Shown here: piece after piece, positions 24,101-38,884 of the stretch
How positions within the stretch are numbered: position 1 is the first letter of the stretch
Layout: each line of letters begins with the position of its first letter
Origin: Carallia brachiata
Lineage: Eukaryota; Streptophyta; Magnoliopsida; Malpighiales; Rhizophoraceae
DNA: 64,000 nucleotides
NCBI GenBank assembly: GCA_021464245.1
Contig: JADCRB010000025.1
Span: 1,708,193-1,772,192 of the forward strand
Direction: 5' to 3'
Position numbers and translations under genes: made by a program
The notes under the pieces: model-generated
What the model saw: the letters and a program-made list of their open reading frames with translations, nothing else
Told to the model about the DNA's origin: nothing
Databases searched by the model: none

Positions 24101-27100
24101 ATGCTGCCATTGCTGGTGTCCACACCAGCTCTGGTGTTTCTGTTGTCTGTTCAAGAGCTGATACAACTGCCTCCCCAGGGCCGTCCCTAATGACTGATAC
24201 CAAGCCATCTGGAAGAAACCTTGCTAGCGTTATAGCAACTCTAGGCCCATGCATTGGCTGTCCAACAAGCTTTCCCAATAGAGAGGCCGCTGATGCTCTC
24301 TGCTGTAAGGGGATATCCTCTGTACACATCATTTATATCATCAATAATTTCCAACTATAAAAGGTAGAAATATGTAGAATAAAGGCATGATCATTACTTT
24401 GCACAGGTAAGAGAAGTTCAAGAATGTACACCACACCACCATGCTTAGCGGCTGCCCAAGCAAGTTCTGGCGTGCTTGCCAAAGCATAAAGAACATGGAG
24501 AACTCCTTCACGACAACTAGGAGCTGAGTGAAGCATTTGTAATAAAAGGAGAAGACTAGATCCATCTGCAACCATAGCCTCCAAGCAAGGAGCATATGCA
24601 GTCAAGAGAGACAAAACATCCAGGAAAAGCTGAGGAATGTTGCTTTCTGAACCAGCAGGCACAGAGAAACATCCAAAAAGAGGTAATAACTTCTCCTTAG
24701 ATGAAAATATGGATGCTAGATTTGGGTTACTTGTCAGTAAGTTCTGTCCAATAAGGTTCAAAATAATCAGATATATACAAAAAATAGGATAAAAGTAACA
24801 CAAAAAAATGAAAAATATACCTTAAGTGAAGTCAAACCAAGTTGAAGGTTCTTGATTAATTCTAGTTCTTTTTTATTTTCTGATTTTCCAGCAGAGGCTT
24901 GCAAAGAATCATCAGGCACATGTTGACCATTTACCGAAAGATCTGCAGTCTCACTTTGCATCCCAGACAGCTCGAGGGATGAGCTACTTTGAACAAGTTT
25001 ACTTTCAGCATCAGACTCTGTACCTAATTGATAGTGTGCTAAAGTGGATATGAATTCAATCAGAGCAACACAGAATGCTTCTGGTTCACTGATTTCAGAG
25101 TCTGGCTGATCATTATAGACCCTCAGGTAAACATTGCCAACAAAGAGTTCTTTGGAGAGTGCCTCATAAGAAAAGGCATGTGAATCTTTCAGATCATATG
25201 AACCATCAGGGCCCACAGTAGCCCGCTGCTGATCAACAAATTTCAGCAGCTCCGCTCGAGTTGAAGAGTTCCATATAATCTACAATGAAAATCCAACGGT
25301 AAATAAAGTAGTCTTCAAGAAAATTGAATCCAGAAGTCCATATCTGAAGTTACAAGAGAAAACCTCGGAAACAAATCAAAGTGGAGAAACATATGAAAAA
25401 TATGAAAACCATAACATCTCTTATTCTTCTGAGGTCACATAGTTCTCACTAACCAGACGAGCCTATCCCACTCAATTGACTCTTAATACTCATCCATGGC
25501 ATACTGCCCCAAAGAAAAAAACATATTGAAAGAACTGTATTGGCATGCTGCCCCAGACAAGCCCATCTCTATTGGCATACTGGCCCAAAGCCCATTGAAG
25601 GAACTGAATGAAACACTTTATTGATAAACTAGAAGTATAAATACAAAGAGCAAAAGAACAGAGAGAGGGACATAGAGAGAGAGAGCGAGAGAGAGAAGAG
25701 AGAGACAGGGAGATGTAGCAGCAAAGAGACCAAGCAAAATATTATGTCAACTAGGTCATAGACTGGTGAAAAAAAGCGACAGACAATTAAACCTATTAAA
25801 TGCATAACTACCTGCTTACAACTGTCAAAGGCAGTCCCAAAAATTGTAGAAATTCTAATCAAAGTTCCCCGACAACAGATAAACCATCCCGCAAAAATAT
25901 AAACTCTCCAATGACTGACATCATTTACCTCTGGAGACTCCAAGTTAGTGTTTAACTTGGATAGTAGGTCCTTTGGCACTTGATCTTTCAACATGCTTGC
26001 AAGTTTAGGAGTTAGCAAAGCTTTGAGGGCATCAGCTGCAGCCGCATTATAAGGTGTTGAACTCCCATCAGAGCACAAACCACTAAGCCTCGACAAGGCC
26101 TGTGATGCTCGTACTGCATGCATATTTTTAGCAATTTGGACACTGGAACCAACATTAGGGGACTCCATTGTGTCAGATTCCTCAGCAGTTGAATCATACT
26201 GAAGCAACAAAGGTAAAAGGTACCTACGAGCCAAATATATATTATACATTAAATAACATCAATCAGAGAGTAGTATCATGGAATTGAAAAACTTAAATGA
26301 AGCGGGGTATTATGGGATTGAAAAGCTGGAATATAGCGTGACAAATTACTCCGTAGCAAAGAGAATTTGTAATTTTATAGATTTTATCGCCAGCTGCCTA
26401 TTTCTGTAAAATCACAACAGGTATCCTGTTCATACCTTATCTTATTCTCTCCCTCAATACACGCATACGAACAACCTCTCTCCTCTCTCTCTCTCCAAGC
26501 CTCCCACACCCAACCCCCACCCCCCCTCCCCCAGCGAGCATGTGTGTTACATGGGGCACTACAAACTAATTCTCTGTGTACCCCCTCCCCCCAGCGTACC
26601 TATGTGTATGTGCACACATAATTGCTTTTATTTTTTTTTAAAGAAAGAGATACTTTTATTGTTTAATAATAATTTTGCTTTTAAGTTAAAAGGGCTATTA
26701 ATTTTGTTATTCATTTAGTATTTCGATTTTTAATATTCATATTCATTTGAAAACATGTGTACTCAATAATTTCATATGTCATTCGTGTGATTAGTATACA
26801 AAATTTCACTATGAGGTCCGATGTGCACTCAGTTATCAGTTGAGACAAGCAAAGGATGTTGAAGTCTAATTCAGGAAAAGGTGATGCTTCATAGTTCTAG
26901 GCCTTGCAACAGTGCGGAAAATGAACAAAAATTTTGTGTCTAACTGAAGGGAAAAGTCAAGAAAGAGTAAAAACTAAAAAGGTCACATTATAAAGCATCC
27001 CAACTTTACTGCTCCGTCCACCAGAAAAGAATCATTGGCTACTTAGTAACCTTCCCTGGGTGATCCATGTCTTCTATTAAATGAGATCATCAAATGCCAT

Positions 27101-30100
27101 CATCAAATGCAACTTAAAAGCACCCAAAGTGTGAAAAAGAATAGTCTAAAATCAAACAACTAACTAAAGCAGTAGTGTACGAAAGAAGGCTAGCGTACCA
27201 TAACACACCAGCCTTCAGCAAAGTATCCTGCAATGCTGGAGAGACAGAAACATGGGTGACAGCCTGGAGGGCAGCATCAACAGCTTCGGGTACAAGCTCA
27301 AGTTCAGTGCAGTGAACAATGTCTTCAACTAGTCCAGAAAATTCAAGTATCTCATTCCTAGCACCCTCAAACTGACTTAAAACAGAAAAGGTCCGCATCA
27401 CATTGGTAACAATAACGGCAGATGGTTCTATAGCAGAGGTAGTTGGCTGAACGATGCACATGCAACGTGAAAGAAGAGTTGCAAGAAGATGTATCCCACC
27501 ATCCCTTACAAGCTCTTCACCATTTAATGAAGAGGACGCACACCTAAATAAGGAGAAGCAGAAGAAATGAAAACTTGTTAAAGCACATCATAATTCACAC
27601 CAACTCAAATTAGGGGGGAAAAAAACAAGATTAGGAAGGGCATTTACGTCAGCCAGATAAGCTCTGATGCTGCAACAAGCAAAGGTGCCCTATCTGAAGA
27701 AAGAAAATTGTTATCATCCTTGTCTACAGTAATTGCATTAAGCAACATGGGATAGCCAGCATATTTAAAAGGCTCCAGCAGATCTCCATGCCGCCTGTAT
27801 AAGATACACTGTCCTCTCAACAGAAGCAATAACCTCCAAGGCTGAGGACCTTGCAGACCTTGCATGGTGGCCTATTAACAATTCAAGTTTCTATTAACAA
27901 ATCAAAAGCTCAGTTGCACTGAAAATTTGATCAATACAGAATCAAGTAAGGAAAGCATTCAATTATTTTTTTTGTTGGTCTCTTTTCCAACTGCCAAAAA
28001 CTCCATCAATGCCAAGAAAGGAAAAAGAAAAAGTCAGAAGTTGGAACAAAGCAGTCACTTCCACCAGCGCAAGTGACCATTCAGTATGGATCATTTAGCC
28101 ATACATTGACCATTCAGTATGCATTTCACAGGTAAACTTTGGAACTTAAAACATGAAATTCCTAGCCGCTTAATGGCTCCGAACTGCAGGTGGCATAACA
28201 AACAAATGACCTTGAAATATTCAATTAAATATTTCAAACACAAAACAAAGACATACCAAAAAATGGATAACGCAAAGCATGTATGCATCAGACGTGGGTG
28301 GAGCAGTTTATCGAGGGAAAAAGCAAAGGCGGGACTCTTGGATGTCAGTCACAACCCCCAATCACCAAAATTGAGAATTATGATCAATTTTACTGCAGCT
28401 CGTATAATAGCATGTCTCACAAAGCCATCAAATTTATTTTGTTCCAAATATTCTAGATATTTGGAGATGAAGCTTTTTGCCTCAAAGGTTTCCTTTTGTT
28501 ACTCTGAGCCTGAGATATAGGACAACATACCATTGGCGCCAGTGTTGTCAAAGGCATGCCTTAGACATAAAAGAGCAATTTTCCACTTCTAAATGATGGA
28601 TCTATTCCTCAGTTTCTTTAAAAAGATAAAAGCATCAATAAGCTAAAATTTTGATCCTTTTTATTAGTTGTCAGTTGTTGAAATCCCTCTCCCACGTGGC
28701 TTTCTAATGCAGATGCTTATAAGGATAACAGATATCTCTAACAAATATTAATACTTATGATAATCTCCCATTCTAATAAGAGTTTTCTCTCATTTACCCT
28801 TAGAGATATTCTCCTATTTGACTTCCAAGATATCCCCTTAGTAGTGCTTTTACTAGTCTATAAACAGAACTTAATGTTGTCTCATTAGATAGTCTTCTTA
28901 TGATCACTGATTTTTCCAACGGTGCTGGTTATCGTTTGCTTTCAAGTGGGTTCCGAGTGTTTTCTATTTTGTCGGTGGACTCACATTTATTCTTTCAATT
29001 TCCCTTTGTTTTTTCGTGTTTGGAACACCACTTTCCAAGCGATCAGTCTATGCCTTAGGAAACTTTTTTGCTCAAAATTGCTTTCCCAATACGTCATTTG
29101 TTTGAACAATATTTGTGGCATACCTGAAGACGCTCATAAGCTTTCTGCACAGCAAGAAACTTCTCCCGTCCCTCAGGATTCTTGTCAGGATGGTATTTCA
29201 TTGCAAGCTTCCTATATTGTCGCTTAAGCTTTTCTTCATCAATGTTCTCAATCTTCTTAGATATGCTAGTCTTCTCCTCTCAGAAGACTCGAAAGATGAT
29301 GAATTCTTTTTTGCGTCTTCATTTGATATGTCTTCAAGGGATATCTCTAAAATTCGGCAAGCTTCTTCTTCAGAAAGATCCATGGGTCTTCGTGTCAACT
29401 CTTCGCCACATTACCAGTAATGACTGTAGAAACTCAACATGTTCAACGATCGGCCAGTTCGGAAATCGGATCTCATCACACAGGTTACGGAGGTAATAGC
29501 GATGGCACCACATTTCATCTCTTAGCTCTGGGTATGTCACTGGTGGCATTGGAGCATACTCATACAAAGAATGACAGTGCTGGGACAATTTCTGTGGAAA
29601 ATCACCAAGATGCTGCAACACCTGGATGAAAGTGGGTATGGGGTAAATGCTACATAAATTTTCCATAACACAGGGTTGCATAAAAAATGCTAGCAAAACA
29701 AAGCAAAACAATGCACCAGGTACCCACTGTGCCTCATTATGAAATACCTGGCGGATAAGATTTTCTGCTCTCATTTTGTGTGTCCAAATAATCTCAGGGG
29801 TATCTGAATCAGAAACCATCGCTGTTGCAAATGCAGCAGGACCACTACGCTCCAGTACATACAGCAAGGATTCTGGGAGAAGCCCACCCAAGACACTGCG
29901 TTTTGCTAGAGGCAATGAAGCGGAAACTGCAGCTTCTTCACCGCCATGAAATGCTTGACGGACATGAGTTACAGCAAATAATTGTGCAATGGAATGGAGA
30001 TTAGATCCTGGATATGCCAGAGCAAAGTAGAATGCACCTGTGCTGTAAAGACGTATCATGGCCTTGGGATTTCTGGTCACAACAGCCTTCAACAATGCTG

Positions 30101-33100
30101 CAGCAGCCTCAACAATACTTGGCTCCCCAGATAGCATAGCCTTTGTTTTCCAGAAATTAAAATTAGTTATTCGTAAGTATGTAAAAGGATGTGTGACTGC
30201 ACAGTTAGAGATTCACAAATATGCTTAACTTATTACAGCTTCAAAAAAACACAAAGAAATCAAAAGAATAAAACCAAAACAAAAACAACCATGATTTCAG
30301 AAAATTGCAGCAAATTTCAGAATCAAGTATATTTTCGGGGCTTAAACCGCAGTCACGATAAAAATGGAACTCCCTACCTAGTGTTTATGGTCACTTGCGT
30401 GACACATGACATTTAATGTTCAGTAACAGACGAGTTATTTTGAAATTTGTTCATCTCTCAGATTGATGATGTTCCATTTTAGTCTATTTAACATATCATT
30501 ATAGTATTACTGAAACAGATTAGCAAGAAATGCACTTTTCTGATTGTTTCCTAGAGTGCTCTTTCAAGTATACTTCAATAATAGGAGAAATTCTTTGAGT
30601 TATTTTCGCTTGGAAAACTGGATAAACTTTATTGCATATTCACGGATAATCACAAAGTGAAATGAATAAGTGAAGATAAGCTAAGGATTCAACACTAGAA
30701 GTGTAAACGAATTAACAAAAAATATCTTCTCATTTTTGCAAAGCTTTATTCCATTATTCCATTGTACACGATATTTTTTATGTACAATTAGTGCACATAT
30801 GTGGGAGAATTTTGATTAACTCAAATGTCTTAACAGCACTTAATTTCCAATTCTAATACCATGGAATCACCTAACGATATCAAACCCCTATAATGTGTAA
30901 TTATTCCTAGTATATACTCACACATACTGGTAATTTGCATATGTAAATGGGCTCGCAGTCAACAGAAAACAGATAATCAAGTATATTAAACCATTTCTGG
31001 CAGTCACAACAAAGGCCAGGGTGTTTTAAGACCACATGCAACCCAAGACACGATTACACCATATCACTTTTAGTATGAAAGTGTTCGTACCCCCAAGACT
31101 GTAAATTTTTTTTTCCCCTTTTCTTTCTTTTAATTATCTTAGTAGTTTCCTTTGCACCAAAAAAAAAAAAAGTGTTTGTACCCCTAGACTTACTCGAATA
31201 AATAAACCAAGTTTCAGTTAAAATCTAAGCCAGACATGAACTTGCAAAAGGACCAACTTGCAATCTATATGCACTACAGATAGAAGAAAGCGCTCAAAAG
31301 ACAGACGCACATTTAAAGGCCTTAGGCACAGCATAAAAAGATCAAACTAGGATAGAGAGGGCTCAGCAGAGGAGAAAGGAGCATCAGTCTCAAAATTACC
31401 TGTGCAATATGTGGAAGGCAGCGCGGACTTGATAGGATCCGCTTCACCCTTGGGGTTGGGGTAACTATCTCTCCAGCATCATCTATATCTGAATGAGCAG
31501 ATACCATGCTATGTAATATGGACAGAGCTACATCCCCTACCTAGATGCATCCACAATTAAGGGATATTAAGAGAAGTACTGAGAAAAGGGGCAGATACTG
31601 CAAAAAAAAAATTTTAAGTACATAGAGAAAAGAAAATAACCTAAATACTCGTACACTTTCTTCCCAGGTACAAGTAAAGCAGAACAACCAAACACACATG
31701 CATTCTAAAAATCAGGATGAATGCTTGCCACCTCATTCAAGTGTTTGGAAATTTTATACAGCTAAATTTCTTATTGAAATAGTTACCAGGAAAAAACAAA
31801 GCTAAAGGAAAAACACTATTGAAAGAGGGTGGACCATACAAGGGGCAGCCAGGGTGCCGTCAACCCCCCCCCCCCCCCCCCCAAGCGCCCCCTTTAATGT
31901 ATGTCATCCCGAAGCTAAATCCCCTTCCATGCATTTATATATTTTTAAAGTAATAAATTGCATGGGGTAATAATGACCTCCATTGAGTAAGTGTTTTTAA
32001 TTCCATTACACATGTAATTGAACAGACAGGAACAAAGATCTCTTTTCTCACACATGTGCACAGACAGGAGTAGTTCACAAATGGTACTAGTGCCCCCACC
32101 CCGATATTTATTTGGGAACAAGATCTCTTTTCGTGCTCATGTTATTCTCTAATTATAAGCCTCAAATTAAGGATTGATGCAACCCCTTTTTCTTTTCCTT
32201 TTTTAAATTGGCTAATAACTCAAATTGTATCAGTTGCAAACTAAAAAAGCATATTTGATATGTGAAAGGTATCTGGAAGTGCGATTAATTTTGTTGATTT
32301 TTTCCCACTTCAGAGTTCTTTCTACTTGGAAAATAGTGAATCATTTTTTACTTCATTTATATATCTATAATAATGCACAACACAGAAAACCATGTAATAG
32401 TGGGTTTTTTTAAAGAAAAGAAATCAAAAAAAAAAAAAAAGTTACACATTACGAGATTATAATAGAAAAGTCAAGACTCATGAGCTTCACTAAACAGTAC
32501 ACCATTGTCACCAATTTTTATACCATATTAATTTATCAACAATATACAGAAAAAAAAAAAAAAAGCAAACAAACAAAGAGAAAAGAACACCTAATGCAGG
32601 AAAATCCACCCGAAACTAAGAACACACAGGAATCCACCCAAAGATAAATTGATACTCAATTACTTCATAAGAGGTCTAACTGACAAATAAAATACTGAGC
32701 CCTATTTATAGAGCTGGCTAAAAACGAAAATAAAAATAACAATAAATAGAAAACATCTGAATACAAAAAACAACCCAAATAAGAAAACATTCTGAATAAG
32801 AAAATATCCCGACTAAGAAAATCCTAGTTAGTGCGAAATTTATTTCAGAGAATATTTTCACTTTAAAAACCTTTTTAGGTACTGCATCAATTACCTTCAA
32901 TTTCCATTTAATAGAGTACAAATCATGAATTTCTTTATGATAATCATAATTGAACAACCTAGCTTCTAAAATTCTTTGTAATTGGATTTTTGCCCAGGAC
33001 AAGTTAATGTTCTAGTTCCACCACACACTGTGGCCAAGAGTTAGTGAGGTGCCTCCGCATCATATAAAAACAGTCCTGTTTTAACATTGCTACATGTATA

Positions 33101-36100
33101 TGCAGCAATGCTTGCCATTTTTCGGGGAGACTAAAGTGTAGGCATATTTGACTTTGTGGTGAAAAATTTCAACTAAGCCTCATTCCATGCACATATCTAT
33201 GCATTTACACAGTGTGTGCTTAGACACATACGTTATGAAACCACCACAAAGCATACTTGGGGCTGTTGTGGCTAGAGTAAAACGAACCAACCTGAGATGG
33301 TGTCAAGACAGGAACACGAACAGCTAGTGCCCACCGAAGTTCACGGATGTCACGCAATCTCTTCCACTCTGCCATCCCAGGGGCCCAGCACTTTGTTGTC
33401 CAGTTAATAGCTTTTTTGGAGCAGAACCTTCTGACAGCATCCTTCTCTACTGGTCCAACTTGGGCACCATCCTTATCAATGAACATCCATTCTTTTAGTG
33501 GCTCCATGAAAGCAGTAGCAGCTAACAAATTGGATTGTAAAGGGATAGCAGTCCTTTCTGAAGCTTCGTGGACCACCGTCAGCATATCAACAGCCAATAC
33601 ACAACCTCCAACCCGGACACAATCTTCGACATTGGATAAAACCTTCATTAGCACCTGCACAAAAGGTAAACCATAGACAATCAACTGCTTCCTATAATAA
33701 CAAGACAGCTAGAAATCCAGATCAGTTTTGGATATGTTATTGAAACATTCACCCCTATTACTGGCTCATTCATTGGTTTGAATATTGTTTACATAAAAAC
33801 AGCAGATTGAAGTGGCTGCCTACTGTAGACATTATGCCGCAATGACAACCATCACCAAAGGGATTTTCAACTAGTAATTTCCCTCTAAATGCAGATAGTT
33901 ACAAACACAATCTTCACAAAATTTACGTGAACTGAAGGTCAACAACTTGGATTGGTTTTTGGCAAAAGCGACACAGAAGCTTTTGATTTAAAGTAAAGTT
34001 GACATAAAAATTTCACCCAGAAAAATGGATTAGACAAGTAGTGAAGGTGAAAAATCCATGAAAGCGAGAGTATATAAACGAAAAAAGGAGATGATATAAA
34101 AAGCTGAGGAAACAATGGAAAAAGAGGTAATTCATGCTGGAAATGAAAATGAGCACAAGTGCGGCACCTGTGATTCATCAAGTTTAACATGTTATCACCT
34201 TAAAGTATTAACGATAAGACAAACCAGAAAATGTCATCTATCTGAACTCAATTGAAAGTCTCAAAATAAATACAAAAATTTTAAATAAAAAAAAAAATGT
34301 AAAACCGTAATCCCTATGAACCCTTTTAAACCAGAAAATGTACCTTCAAGAGAAGGAGAAGACGGTGCCTTAAAGCTCTATCATCTGTCCTATCTAGAAG
34401 AACTGTAATGTGTGCAGTACCATCAAAATGACTAATTGTGTTGTAATGCTGTTCATACACAATGGCCATTGCCCTTGCACACAGCTCCCTGACTGAAGAA
34501 CCTCCCCCTCCTCCAAAACCATCCAATCGTCCCATATCACACCAATCATCAGATGCACCCAATTCATCTGGAACAGTCCCATCCACAGTAAGTCCTGTGT
34601 CTGCATCACATAAGAACCGATGATAGAGTGCCCTAAAAAAAGCAACTGGATCCCGAAGTGGAAAATCCTGTGCCCTACCAGTGCTGCCACTATCAAGCAG
34701 CAAACGCAAATAATATTGGCCTACACAGACTTCTTTGGACAAGCTAGGGTAGCTCACAAAAAACTCAGAATAGTTCCATGATATCTGTGGCACACTATCA
34801 TTTTCTGTAGTCATATCTACCATAGCACCCCCTGGACCAATATCTTCAGTGCGTGCCTTCTCAACATCAAGTTTATTAACCTCAGCCTGCAAAGCTTCCC
34901 TCAATTCTTGCCGCATGCGTTCGTTCCAGATTAAATCAGCACGATTATGGTCAAGACTGAAAGCCCGCCAAAACTCATGCCAATTACAAAGTAGCCGACC
35001 AGAACCCACAGGTGTATTTTCAACTACCACTTGTGCAGGAGCTGGATGGCCAGTGCTCTGCAAATCAGCCACATGGGCATCTATGTTAACTGAATTTAGA
35101 GAATTTTGCTCTGACCCCTCGTGTACCGCAGTCGAAAGCATATCAATTGAAGCAACTAACGGAGAATGATCATTTTGTGGAGACCCTATTGATGGAACAT
35201 CACCATTGAAATTTCCAACAGCTCGGGCACCAGATGATTGTCCAGAATTTGGATCTAGTGCAGATCTCTGATAGTTGTCTGATCCTTTTAAAGCACTAAC
35301 GCTTGTCTCCTTCACGGGATCACCCATGTCATAATTGTTAGTTGAAGGCAATGAATGCTCTTGAGGTGTTATTCCCCTCCCCACACGTCCTTTCCTTAGC
35401 TGAAGCAAACGTCTTTGTCTTCTACTCATCAATGATCCTTCTTGATTCACATCTTCAAGCTGATGGTCATCAGAACGTGTATGCAAGTAGGCAACAAGCC
35501 CTGGGGGCAGGACCCTGGACAGTAGGTCCAGAGCTGGTTGATAAGAATCTGCCCAAAGAGCAACAAGTTGTCGACTAACCTCACGTCGCTCACCAGGAGG
35601 AAGGAAAAATGCATGCAATAAATGCCTCAGTAGAGCACCATCCCGCAATGCAGCATCACGCATGGACTCTGCTGCAATTGCATCTTCTTCTGCAATGGTA
35701 CGCATAATTACAGCAACTGTTTCCCTTACGCTTTCAGCCGGATGACCAAACAATGCAAATAAGCGACGCCGCAAACCAGCTACTTGTCGTAACAATTCAA
35801 CAAAGACAATGTATTGGGTAGTCTCACCATGTGGTTCGCATATCATAGCCTCAAGAACTTCAACAATAGCCATTGACAGTAAAGGTGATACGGACATAGG
35901 TCTCAGCCTATTAACAAGAATAATGGCATAACCATTATGAGCAAACAAAACAGACTTTGTGTGAATTATTGTAGCATGTTGTTCTCCTTTCGAGTCCGCT
36001 AGTAGACTTGGACTTCCCGGACCACCACCAATAAGGGCTGCAACAAGCCCAGCAGCTTCAGCAGCTACACACTCGGATCCATTTCTCAGCAAACCCATTA

Positions 36101-38572
36101 TTCTTCCAACGGCAGCAGGAAAAGACATGACATGAGAAGCTGCACTTCTTGATGCCAATAATCTACGTAAACAAGCGATGAATCCCATGACCGTTGCAGC
36201 TGCTTTAGGAGAAGGGGGAGGCAAAGGGGGAGACTCTGGAGGAAGATTTGGAGTAGATGGAAGCATTGTAATCAAGGCCATCAATGTTACCTCAGGCACC
36301 TCAATGTTAGGGGGAACTCCACCATACGGAACACATGCATTGAACTCCCTTATTCTACGCCACAATTTGGCTTTTGAACCAGGGACAGAACCACCTTCAG
36401 CAACAGCATCTTTAGCAGCCGACGCTAAATGCTTCAAGTGCATGGATGCATTTTCCATTTCAGCAAACGGGCGTTGTGGGCCTAGAAGTAAATGAACTCT
36501 GCCACATGGTGGGTCAATACGGTGACCCGGCATCGTTATCCTTGGTAGTACAGGTACTGGACATTGACCCTACATTCATATATCACTAATGTAGTGAGAA
36601 GACAATAAACCTGCGCATGAATGTACACCATTAATGAACTTATTGATTCACCAAAACATGACCATCGCCATCATACATCTGATGACTTAGAGCACCATGA
36701 CTCAATCTACTTTAATGTATAGAAAACTAACTTTATCCAACAGGGAACAGCTATACCTACTTCTGTTTGCAGCAAATCCCAAACTGCCGCGAGTAAGCTA
36801 TCCCGTGAAGTGCTTGAGTATATCTACATTCACGCCAAACATAAGATACTGCATACAAAAAGATATCAGAATTCAAAACAGCAGCAAAGAATACTCACAT
36901 GGATGGGACAACCATCATTGAACTCAATAGCAAACATTTGTGGCTCCTCTGCAAATCGAACAAGTGAGCTAACTGCGGATAAAGGACGTACAATAATGGC
37001 CTGCGCGCATCTAATGGATACGATTTAGCAAAACAGAAACCCACACATATGTCAAAATGCATGCACTATATCAAACCTATATTGTGTAAATTTTCATCAA
37101 CTTACTTCATAGTTTTGTGGCCTCCTTTCAACAAGTGAAACCTTGGTTAAAATCAATTGACATGGGATAGCATCACCATGCTCTCCAAGTCCACCTTTCG
37201 GGCCAATTTCCAAGGTCAATCCAGGAACATTTAGAGTTCCATGAGCAGCAGAACGCAACTTCATAACAGACCAACGCCCATAAGGGGTTTCTGGAGCTCC
37301 AACTGCCTCCTTTGCTAAATTTAAAATCAAATAGTAGATAAGTTGCTTAACCAAAAAGAACAGTCATGTGATGAAGAAAACTATTCAAAGTGAAATACCT
37401 CTTCTCTTTATGTACTCTGCCACAGTCAGGGACTGGGAACTGTCCACGGACAGTGATACCCCCACCATGGACTTGGCAGTTTTTGTCTGCAAAAGCATGC
37501 TCCGTGACATTATACAACAATTGAAGCAACTAATACGTGTCACCGCCGCAAAATGGTGCAAAAAAGAATATATCATAGTCTAAACACCAGAACAGCAAAT
37601 ACAAGTCCTACGACAACAAGCAATAATAAAAATTGAATTGAAAGGTGCCATCCATACCAAATTTGAGATAATTGCAGCATTTGTGGTCCCAGAAGCAGCT
37701 TGAAAAGCTTTAGATTTTCTTCCATATAAAGGACATAGAACAAAACCTCCATGATCGCTGCTTTGCCTTCCATTAGCATCAGAAAGAAAAACAATTGTTG
37801 GGGAATCCATATCTCTAAAATCCAAGCACCAGCGAAGATCACCCGATTTTAAGTCAATGAGTTCGACTCCAACATAAGTGACTTTTAATTTCTGCACAAA
37901 TATCAACTTTGTTGAGTAGACACTTTAATTGAAGGCAAATTTAGAGCTGCAATGCAATCCCCAATTTACAGACTGTGAACTCATTACAACCAACATTATG
38001 TAACTGTGAACAACATACACACACACATACACATAAAAGCACACAGAAACAAAAGCTAAAGATGATCACCAAACAAGAGACAGCTGATGGCCATGATGAA
38101 AATGAAAAACGCAAGATCCAACACTTACAAATGGGACCCACTCGCCATTTCGCCTCCGCAGATGCAGCACAGGGAACTCCGCCACGGCGCCGAGCCTATT
38201 CCATCGAATTCTATGCAACACAGTCAATATACTGGCTCTGTACTTGGAAGAGAACTTCATGGCCTTGAATTTGCCTTTGCCTTCGGTCCTCACACTCAAA
38301 TTAAACTCGAAGGAATTATCGTCGCGCCCGATGATCGGAGAGGCACCCTCAAAATCGCTGGCCACGTCGTAGGAATTCGTGACGGAGAGGGTGTTAGGGT
38401 CGAGAGTGACGATCGAAGCGTTGGACAGACAGAGAAGACGCTTGTACCGGCCGCGCCACGAGTGTTTTACAACGAGGTAGCGGGCAAGGTACTCCGGCTC
38501 CTCTTGGAGAGGGGCGGCGGCGGCGGCGGCGGCGGTCGGCGGGGCAGAAATGGAACTGGAGGGCGGTTCCAT
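21117..38572 (-). CDS. GRV2: GRV2/KATAMARI2, plant RME-8 (DnaJ-domain endocytic protein), 22 exons
   Basis: Exons in coding order: 38129-38572, 37658-37891, 37399-37486, 37106-37314, 36899-37000, 36761-36823, 34344-36569, 33292-33654, 31400-31540, 29748-30140, 29124-29621, 27648-27871, 27199-27543, 25929-26223, 24821-25279, 24398-24743, 23976-24319, 23423-23887, 23123-23247, 22171-22294, 21560-21628, 21117-21320. Exon phases agree throughout and sum to about 2586 codons (Arabidopsis GRV2 is about 2550). An N-terminal RME-8 region is followed by a GYF_2-like segment ([20 protein letters not shown], about residue 1175) and a J domain with the HPD motif in [13 protein letters not shown] (about 1535-1587, exon 11). 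Armadillo-like helical sequence fills the rest. The protein acts on late endosomes in vacuolar sorting and gravitropism. Exon 11 carries two breaks: two bases lost near 29400-29406 (WREEL of the family) and one near 29278-29282. Their sum is three, but the segment between is out of frame and meets a stop at once. Confidence 0.96.
23304..23390. repeat. CT/CA microsatellite in a GRV2 intron
   Basis: Alternating CTCTCT and CACACA tracts, lying in the intron between exons 18 and 19. Confidence 0.85.
31864..31882. repeat. Poly(C) tract of 19 bases in a GRV2 intron
   Basis: An uninterrupted run of C inside the intron between exons 8 and 9, in otherwise AT-rich sequence. Homopolymers of this length are unreliable in assemblies. 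Confidence 0.85.
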
Positions 38573-38845
38573 GGTGGGAGGACGAGGAGGCTGAAGGCGG
38601 TGATCCTCTGGGTGCCGGCTCACGGATTGTTGATGTTGCTGTTCAAAATAGTAGAGAGTGTGAGAGAGAGGGACATTGTTAGGGCGGAGAAAGAACCAAA
38701 GTCCCACGCCGGCTTCGGGGTGAGACCGTGACTGCTTAGCCCCCAGTTTCGGCCGTATTTACGGGTTCAGCCCACTCGGTTTTGATCGCTCACCCAGCCC
38801 CCTACCACCACTAAACCAAATCGAACTCTCATATAAATTAATCAA

Positions 38846-38884
<39 letters not shown>

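Noticed and set aside
35342..36495. Plus-strand frames inside GRV2 exon 7, and similar antisense frames at 38087-38731
   Set aside because: They are antisense shadows of the long GRV2 exons.
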